From Pisaster brevispinus (Eukaryota; Echinodermata; Asteroidea; Forcipulatida; Asteriidae), in NCBI GenBank assembly GCA_023634235.1, contig JAMKCF010000002.1:12402591-12466590 (forward strand): DNA of 64,000 nucleotides, in the 5' to 3' direction. Shown here piece after piece: positions 56,981 through 64,000 of the stretch. The translations under genes were made by a program, and so were the position numbers. Position 1 is the first letter of the stretch. Each line of letters opens with the position of its first letter. Under the pieces are notes generated by a model. The model saw nothing but the letters and a program-made list of their open reading frames with translations. It searched no databases and was not told where the DNA came from.

Positions 56981-58940
56981 TAAGACGACTGGGGTCTAGA
57001 GTTAGTCAGATTAAATTAACTTAGCTTTACAGTGTTGTATTATATTAATCAATGTTATAAAATTCTACAACTCCCGGTTCGACCGTGGCAAGAAACGTCC
57101 CTCATGTCCAATGTTAAGGAAGCATCAACGGTGACTTGTTTTATACAGTATTTTTGAGGGTTTTTTTTATTTTTGTTGTCTGACTTCCTCACCAAGGAGG
57201 AAATCCGTAGTTGGTTCACTACCCCACCTCTCGGTAAAATCGAGCCAGTTATGACCCCCCAAAACAACGTTTCTTAAAGGGAAAGCCAAATCAATGTTTT
57301 GGAGAGAAAAGTTATTTCCTGTCCGCTCTAGTTTCCGATAAACTCACACAATGTTCGAGTTCTGTGGTATTCAAACATTTTGGAGATCATTTTCCCATCG
57401 TACATTGCTTTAAAGTTGCATGGCCCAGTTTTTGTCAAAATGATTTCTTTACATGTTTATCTGAACGAGTTTTGGCAGAGGATCGTTTAAAACAAATAAT
57501 AAATAAACGTAGTACAAACATTTCCGCATATGCAGTGAATATAACAAAAATACATGTAAACTGCACACATTTTGTACATGGCTGATGGATGTGATTTAAT
57601 ATCAGGGTCCCAACAGTGCTTGTTTTTTAGTTTGTAAAACCCTGCGATGAGGCGTGCCCCTGTCAAATACCACACGACTGCAGTTGGTTACTGCAGTGTG
57701 CAATACGTTGTATAATTCTCATTTGCAGAGTTGGTTTCATACTTTAAGGCAATTACTTTTTAATCCAAACTTTCCAGTTTAACCGGCCAAAACTGAAGCT
57801 ACATCTCCAATGCATATAAATGAAACAACGTTGCGCACTTTAACAATCATTGCGCACGATATTTGCAATGGTCTTCATTATTCTAAAAACAGTTGATGAT
57901 TGTCAGGGACTTCGTGCACATTGGTATTGGGCTCATAAAATTATTAACGTTAACATTTGGTAAAATGTGTTGGTGCATTCTTTTTCAGAATCAAAGTAAT
58001 TTGCAAAGAAACAACATTTCTGAAAGACGGTATGTGTTTTTCTGGAAAATGCTTCTTGTTTTCCCCTTTATTTAGGTAAGTTAGGTCTTTATGGCCGACT
58101 GCGCATTAGTGATTTTAGAAAAGCAAAATCCTACATCGAGTTTGACAGTAAATTTACAGAAACATTTGAACATTCTCTAGTAGGAACTATGACCAGTGAG
58201 GTCCCGAAAGGTAATTAATAAATTATTTCCATATTTCAGCCAACAGTGTAATTTGTCTTTTCCTGGAGGGCTCATCTTCACAAAGAGATCTTAACTGCAA
58301 ATCAATCATGTGCCTAATTAGCTAAGCATTGTGTGACGTCACAATACCAAACACTATGGTGATCCTGACAACTCATCTATAAAAGATGAATCGTTAGTGG
58401 TTTGTGGAATCGACCCCACTGGTACCCAACAAAGGCGGCTCACGACCCTATGATCACTGATGCATTGCTCTAAATAGTTGTCACATTAAACACACTTTCT
58501 AGGTATAGTTCCTCAACTTGATTAATTTGTTTAAAGAGATTGCTAGCTCCCTCAAGAGACACATCCTGATTTTTTAGTATGACCTAATTTTAAAGTGCTA
58601 CTCAAAGATTAAAAAAGCACTTGTGTCCCAGACCACCTTTCTTCCATCCCCCAATATAAAAATCTTTGCACTCGCTCCTCCTCTCAAGAGTGAGTAAATG
58701 CGAAGGAATAATTCCAACATCCCGAGACCAACATTTGCCTTGTATGACGACCCTCACAAGGAACAACTTCCTGAAGGAAATTTCACTGACCGCAACCATT
58801 TCTTAAAGCTATCCTCGAAAACCATCCCGTGTCAATGTCATGCCAAAACGTGTCCGCTGCTGCCAAAATAGTGTCCGCTCGTTAGCATACTGTGATCTAA
58901 TTGGTCTTCCGTTTGTGACGTCATACTGTTTACGGCACCA

Positions 58941-59088
58941 GGGGCTGATTTCACAAAGAGATAAGAATAATGTTAAGATGAGTTGTCAGTATTTCCATAG
59001 TGATTTGTATTGTGACATCACACTTTGCTCAGCTACTAAGATCATTTGACAGTTAAGATCAATCTTAGCTCTTTGTGAAATCGGCCCC
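58941..59088. mobile_element. 148-bp foldback MITE, family 1, second copy
   Basis: Same length, ends and flanks (CGGCACCA / AAGCCAAATAGCG) as the copy at 22262-22409, so the two copies descend from one insertion followed by module duplication. Confidence 0.88.
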
Positions 59089-59289
59089 AAGCCAAATAGC
59101 GCCATGCATCAACTGCGCAAGCTCAGTTAATATTATTTGGCAGCGGATTTTGTTTTTGTTTTTTTGGCAATACACTGGTGACCAGAATAGGTCTTGACGA
59201 CAGTCGTTTACAACTCCAATGTATTTCCACGTAATGGATTCGATCAAAATGATTGAGATTGAATCTAGGCTCTAGTTAAGCGTTAGATA

Positions 59290-59370
59290 GCTTGTTTGTT
59301 TGTTTGTTGGGGTGTTTGTTTGTTTGTTTGTTGGGGTGTTGGGGTGTTTGTTTGTTTGTTTGTTTGTTGT
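59290..59370. repeat. (TTTG)n repeat with GGGG interruptions, expanded
   Basis: Three TTTG runs are separated by TTGGGGTG words. Longer than the equivalents at 1003 and 22613. The short minus-strand ORF here, rich in Lys, Gln, Thr and Asn, is low complexity. Confidence 0.85.
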
Positions 59371-60304
59371 TGGGTTGGTTTTTTCGGTTTTTTTCATAAG
59401 TCAAATATTTGTTTGTTAAATTCACCGTTTTTAAACTAAAGTCTAACCAAACCAACAATTAGGTTTGATTTGGTCAAAACAGCAATGCGCAGTAACACAA
59501 ACGATCACGCAAAAACGATTCACCAACAATGAATGAAACGCTTCACCTATGACTGAAGCTCAAACAGTTTCTGGTTGGGGTCGCTTAAAAAAAGCCCCTG
59601 ATGAACTTTGTCACGAAGATGGGAGTGAATTGGTGGCGAAGTTGGTGTCTTGGTTGGTAGACCTAGAAAAAACCACAGTAATCGAAAGATTTTCGCATGG
59701 CCTATAAAGACAAAGAATATACTGTTTTCTAGTCACTTTAATTTTCTTCAATCATCTATTGACAATCCGGTTTGATAGAGTACCCTTTTTCGACAGTGTC
59801 ATTCTCATTGTTCGAGATCTTGGGACCTTTATTAGAAGTGTTTGGCCTAGCTGAATGTCGCACAGTGAACCTCATAGTGACACCCCACTCAGACCAATAC
59901 TGGCAAGAAACACACACAACCATATCAATAAACTTCACAATTTACTTTTTTTTTTTGCCAATCGAATTTCACGAGTTTGATGAAGTAACTTGCTCAAAAC
60001 AGTTCTCCGTCAGTATCAAGTGGCCCCCTGTCAGCGGACTCGAAGAAAAAAACCACTAGAAACGTCGACCGTGCCGCAGCCCTGTCGCATTCGGCAGGCT
60101 CACTGAGTTGCCCCATGAGGGCGTTGCGAGAACCCGTGGGAATTCGTTGGATAAGTTTAACCAACGTACACCAAATTCAACAGTGAAGTATTAATTTAAA
60201 AAGCTCATTCTGGAATTTGAAGAAAGATTCGACTCTGTAAAACGGAGTTTTCGCAGCAAAAAAATGAACGAGAAAAACAAATTTCAAATACTGAAAATTG
60301 CTTC

Positions 60305-60740
60305 TTCTTTTTTACCCTACGACAAAGGTCTTTTTTTTTTTTTTTTGGATTAAATGAACTCAGCTTTACAGTGTTGTAATCAATTTTATAAAATCCTACA
60401 GGTCGCGGTTCGGCTGTAGCAAGAAACGTACCTCATTTCCAATGTTAAGGAAGTACCATTAATAAAATAATGTTTACAATTTTTTGAGATTTTGCCATTT
60501 TCCCCCAACTTCCTCATCAAGGAGGAAATCTAGAGTTGGTTCACTACCCGCGTCTCTGTAAATCGAGCCAATTATGGCAAAAAATTCAATGTTATTTTAT
60601 AAGGGAAAGCCAAATCATTGTTTTGGGAGAGTAAAGTATTTCCTATCCTCTAGTTTTAAATAAACTTACACATTTGATCGTGCACTTTTTGACGCCAAGT
60701 TACAGTAGACTTAAACCATTGTGTCATTATGGATTCTAAA
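60305..60740 (-). promoter_or_regulatory. Ghost promoter 3
   Basis: Distal half of a short-tail promoter with the inverted ETS-like pair at about 60508-60531, lacking a gene on its left. A poly-T run at about 60331-60346 lies at the junction with the GC-rich-block flank. Confidence 0.6.
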
Positions 60741-61329
60741 GAGTATAAGTAAATAGCTTTAAATATAGCTGCAATTTTACTGATTAAAGGCAAAGTATAC
60801 ATTTGGTTTTTGGAACCGTGCACATGTTTCCTTTCTTTATAAATGAAGATTTAAACAATAAATCTAACCTGTGTATATTTAACTTCAAAAAGTGGTAGCG
60901 TTTTTGTGCCATCGCCTTAAATCTGGAGAGATTAAGTCCACGCAGGAAGAATAACCCGTAACTGGAATACACAATCTGAGAAACACTTCAAGCAGAAACG
61001 TTTCTCAGTTTACTTTTGTTTAATCTCTCTCTCTCTCAAACCACATTCCTTAGAAAGGAATCGTTTCTCATAATGTTATACACCATCAATAGCTGCAGTG
61101 CTTTTTATACCAAGTAAGTTTTTACGGCCATTAATTCTTCGAGTAATTACCAAAGGTTTATCCTCCCTTTACAAAAATATTGATTAACAACTTTACGTCT
61201 CGGATATTGCTTGATACAAAGTAAGTAAACTATTAACAACCATTTGTTAACAGGTTTATGCATAAAACTTTACAAAAATATACTGACTGTGACTGAGCAA
61301 AGGCTGTTCTGTTAGACACTCTCGTCTTC

Positions 61330-63090
61330 TTAGGGGGCGTGGCGGATACTCCCTTCTCTTAGGTTACCAACAGTTTCCTTGTTGACGATTCCAGCATAAA
61401 GAGTCTCCTCCTCTTCCAAGCTGACGAATCTTGGCGATCCTCGGGAGAGATCCAAGTCGGCGTAGATAAGCCCCTCAGCGTTCCTTAGTCTGGGGTCATC
61501 TTTAGCGGCTCCGTCTCCATCACGATCTGCTGTTTGCTCTGGTGGTTCGGACTTGGTTTCGGTCCTGGTGTGCTTTCGGGATTTGGAGAGATGGTACGGC
61601 GTGACGTGGGGAGGTTTCTTCCCGGTGGGTGTTTGGCCGGGTTTGCTTCCCGCTACCGGTGCAACCTTTACATCGGGGATGGTATCCCGTTGAATCTCAT
61701 CTCTTACCGCGTCCTTAGCTGTCATTACACTACCTATTGGTTCATCCTGCCGGAAGACTTTTGAAGATTGTTCAGCTGTGGTATTGGGGCGGCTTTTATC
61801 CACAAGAGCATACACTGGATCAAGACGACGTGGTTTATACCCACAGTCAAATGGTGTAGTTTCCTCCACAGACAGGGGTATGTCCTCACACACCTGGTCG
61901 CGGTGAACGTCTACCTGTGGCTGCGAGTCCAATGAGAGTGGCTCAACTGCCCCTTCCATTTGTGTAGAACTTGTCGATGCCTTAGCACTGTCAGAGGCAG
62001 CATGCTTGGTCGGTTGAGTTTCTGCTAACTCAACGGCATCCACATCTCTCCTGTCACTATATTGAGGGTCGGGACGCTGAGATCGTGTCTTGTTCCGTCC
62101 TTTGAAGACGAGACAGTAGATAAGACATACGATGAGGAGTATCAAGAAGACTGCACCCACACCCCCTCCAGCAAATAGGGTTGTGTTTCCGTTCACTGGA
62201 TGGTCTTTCCCGGTTTTAGGTCCCTGTTTGGTTTGGATGGATGGGGAGTGAGGTTGTGAATCACCCCCAAAGGTCACTGATGGACCACTTGATCTGTCTT
62301 CGGTTGATGGTCTGGGGACAACAGAATCTCGATTAGTTGTTATAAGATCGGGGTTGACTGTGGATTTTTCGGGTACGATTGGTTTTGGTAGAATTTGGCG
62401 GCCGTTAACTCGAATCATAAAGTTTTCACTTTTCTTGACCAATGTGTCTCCGCTATACGTAGCACAAGTTACAGAAGCATCATTCAAACTTGTTTGTATA
62501 TCATGAACTTCTAGAGTTTTACTGTCTGCGCCAAGCTCAAATTGCAAGGAATTTCTATTCCAATGTGTTATATCCATTCCGTTGACTATCCATTCATATG
62601 TCAAATTAGCTCTTTTTGCTCCTCTAGTAAAACAATTAAAGACAACATTTTCCCCCTCAGTTATTTGGGAAGGATTTGTTTCAACCGTAATGTTGATCAC
62701 TGATGGTATAACGATTGTTGCGTTTTCAGAATCTACAATTTTTGCCGATTCCTGAGAGCGACTACTAATCTTGCATCTGTATTTGCGACTATCAGCAAGT
62801 TCAACTCCTCTGATAGTGAGAGACCAGTTGGAACCAAGAGATATTGAAAACCTGTCCATTAAATTCTCATACACTGAGGCACATGAACTAATCAGTTCAT
62901 ATGTGTGGTTAACCAGACGATACCAAGAAACCGTACACTGCTCATGTGTACACCCGCCAACATCAGTTGGACAAGTAAGAATCGCGTTAGTTCCCACTTC
63001 GGCCACGACATCCCTTGGTTGACCCGTGAGTTTACACGCTCTGCCTCCATAAGACAACAAAGAAAACACTGCGACAGCTACGAGGAACAT
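61330..63090 (-). CDS. G12: long-tail two-Ig receptor with ITIM/ITSM tail (class B)
   Basis: Single-exon ORF of 586 aa, the longest in the array. Signal peptide 1-18; Ig1 with Cys at 19, 40, 47, 52, 70 and 106 and Trp56; Ig2 with Cys153, Trp167 and Cys209. Stalk about 231-303; uncharged span 305-328. Tail tyrosines: CGYKPR (Y418), PVYALV (Y427), TPYHLS (Y499), LIYADL (Y543, ITIM, 61453-61470) and TLYAGI (Y565, ITSM-like, 61387-61404). The two C-terminal motifs are 22 residues apart, suiting two SH2 domains of one phosphatase (inference from the ITIM/ITSM paradigm). The ectodomain is that of G8 and short-tail G9. The ATG at 63090 is set by the signal peptide; the CRE is 105 bp upstream. Confidence 0.92.
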   Translation of the reverse strand: MFLVAVAVFSLLSYGGRACKLTGQPRDVVAEVGTNAILTCPTDVGGCTHEQCTVSWYRLVNHTYELISSCASVYENLMDRFSISLGSNWSLTIRGVELADSRKYRCKISSRSQESAKIVDSENATIVIPSVINITVETNPSQITEGENVVFNCFTRGAKRANLTYEWIVNGMDITHWNRNSLQFELGADSKTLEVHDIQTSLNDASVTCATYSGDTLVKKSENFMIRVNGRQILPKPIVPEKSTVNPDLITTNRDSVVPRPSTEDRSSGPSVTFGGDSQPHSPSIQTKQGPKTGKDHPVNGNTTLFAGGGVGAVFLILLIVCLIYCLVFKGRNKTRSQRPDPQYSDRRDVDAVELAETQPTKHAASDSAKASTSSTQMEGAVEPLSLDSQPQVDVHRDQVCEDIPLSVEETTPFDCGYKPRRLDPVYALVDKSRPNTTAEQSSKVFRQDEPIGSVMTAKDAVRDEIQRDTIPDVKVAPVAGSKPGQTPTGKKPPHVTPYHLSKSRKHTRTETKSEPPEQTADRDGDGAAKDDPRLRNAEGLIYADLDLSRGSPRFVSLEEEETLYAGIVNKETVGNLREGSIRHAP

Positions 63091-64000
63091 CTTCACTTGA
63101 TGCTGTGTTATATTCGTTAAAGGTTTTGAGGTTTTGTTGACTTCAGAAATATCGAAATGTTGAACTCTTTGACCACTCGCTAGAACCAACGAAGTGACGT
63201 CATCACACAACAGGGGTCTTAAGCTAGTCAGATTAAATGAACTTAGCTTTACAGTGTTGTTTAATCATTTTTATAAAATTCTACTGCTCCCGGGTCGACC
63301 GTGGCAAGAAACGTTCCTTATGTCCAATATTAAGGAAGCGTCAATGGTGGAATGTTTTATACAGTATTAAGAGGTTTTTTATTTTTGATATCTGACTTCC
63401 TCGTCAAGAGGGAAATCCGTAGGTTCAATGCCCCGCCTCTCGGTAAATCGAGCCAGTTGTGGGGGAAAATGTTATTAAAGGGAAAGCCAAATCAATGTTT
63501 TGGGAGAGTAAATAGTTTCCTCATGGTTTCCAATAAATCACACAATGTGCGAGTTCTGTGCGTAATCAAACTTTTTGGGGATGATTTTTCCCAGGTCTCT
63601 CTGAAGATAGAACTTATAGGGTTTCACTTGTTTTTGCTCAAAACACGAAACGAGTAATTAACTAAAATGTGTTTCTGGTCTACTGGCTGCAGTAACCAGT
63701 AGGCCATCGGAGGGGTACCACTCATCATCGGCAAATTGGATCTTGCAATACCTTAAATGAAAGCTTGTAAGTTTATCGAATCTGTACAAATAGACAGTTA
63801 AAACTCTAATCCAAACTTTCCAGTTAAACTGGCCACAACTGAAGCTACATCTTCAATGTAGATAAATGAAACAACATCGCCTACTAAAACGATCATTGCG
63901 CACGAGACTTGTAATGTTCATCATAATAACAGTTGATGCTTGTCAGGGACTCCGTGCACATTTGTATTGGGCTTTTATTAATTTTAAAGTAAAACATTGG
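63091..64000. other. 5' flank of G12 to window end
   Basis: G12 promoter and distal promoter, then the class B marker segment (about 63588-63785) and the start of another intergenic repeat block, which runs off the window. No gene is seen. Confidence 0.7.
63195..63202. promoter_or_regulatory. CRE/ATF palindrome upstream of G12
   Basis: Perfect TGACGTCA exactly 105 bp from the ATG; a partial inverted ETS-like pair (GACTTCCTC...GGGAAATC) lies at 63394-63417. Confidence 0.6.

Larger units (their letters stand above)
56869..61329. other. Intergenic module between G11 and G12
   Basis: No gene is seen. Nearly the same as 20295-24574: promoter, repeat block, MITE family 1 (58941-59088), expanded TTTG repeat, GC-rich block (about 60010-60130), ghost promoter (about 60305-60740) and long-tail 3' flank. 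Confidence 0.75.

Noticed and set aside
59276..59458. A Lys/Gln/Thr/Asn-rich ORF
   Set aside because: Translation of the TTTG simple repeat; no gene.
1..64000. CRISPR array or bacterial defence system
   Set aside because: The repeats are long, diverged segmental duplications and transposon-like elements, with no regular short repeat-spacer pattern. The genes are eukaryotic Ig receptors.

Overview
This window looks like invertebrate animal DNA: AT-rich, dense in short inverted-repeat elements, with no bacterial-style operons. It carries a tandem array of immunoglobulin-domain cell-surface receptors. The foldback repeats (ends like GGGGCTGATTTCACAAAG and CCAATTTCATAGMGCTGC) remind me of marine deuterostome genomes, perhaps an echinoderm, but I cannot fix the species from sequence alone.

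Twelve related receptor genes or remnants, G1-G12, all lie on the minus strand. Each has a coding region in one exon: signal peptide, a Cys-rich V-like Ig domain, a second Ig domain, a Pro/Ser/Thr-rich stalk, one membrane span and a cytoplasmic tail. Two tail classes occur. LONG-tail genes (G1 3013-4743, G3 pseudogene 10710-12349, G6 24575-26116, G8 34042-35781, G12 61330-63090) have an uncharged span and a tail ending in an ITIM (LIYADL) followed 22 residues later by an ITSM-like motif (TLYAGI). SHORT-tail genes (G2 8339-9577, G4 pseudogene 17120-18140, G5 19110-20294, G7 31677-32914 with a frameshift, G9 40309-41547, G10 48506-51074 broken by a solo LTR, G11 55684-56868) have an aspartate inside the span and stop about 80 residues after it, at YVEVL. 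This is the architecture of a paired inhibitory/non-inhibitory receptor cluster.

Ectodomains fall by eye into three classes: A (G1, G3, G6; all long), B (G4, G7, G9 short; G8, G12 long) and C (G2, G5, G10, G11; all short). Class B is carried on both tails, so ectodomains and tails have been recombined, with the switch near the stalk/membrane boundary.

Flanks are modular. All but one promoter keep a perfect TGACGTCA palindrome (CRE/ATF type), most often exactly 105 bp upstream of the ATG. All seven short-tail genes, and no long-tail gene, have an intron-less tRNA-Tyr-like sequence 0.28-0.37 kb past the stop codon. Three intergenic stretches (about 2.0-2.4, 23.6-24.0 and 60.3-60.7 kb) hold a promoter half without a gene, as if a short-tail gene had been deleted there.

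Mobile DNA includes two solo LTRs (43237-44014; 49361-50683, inside G10), a 1.36-kb TTAA-flanked element (14263-15619), and two foldback MITE families with recognisable empty sites. A block at 27.85-29.01 kb is inverted and circularly permuted relative to its sister copies. No other protein-coding gene is supported.
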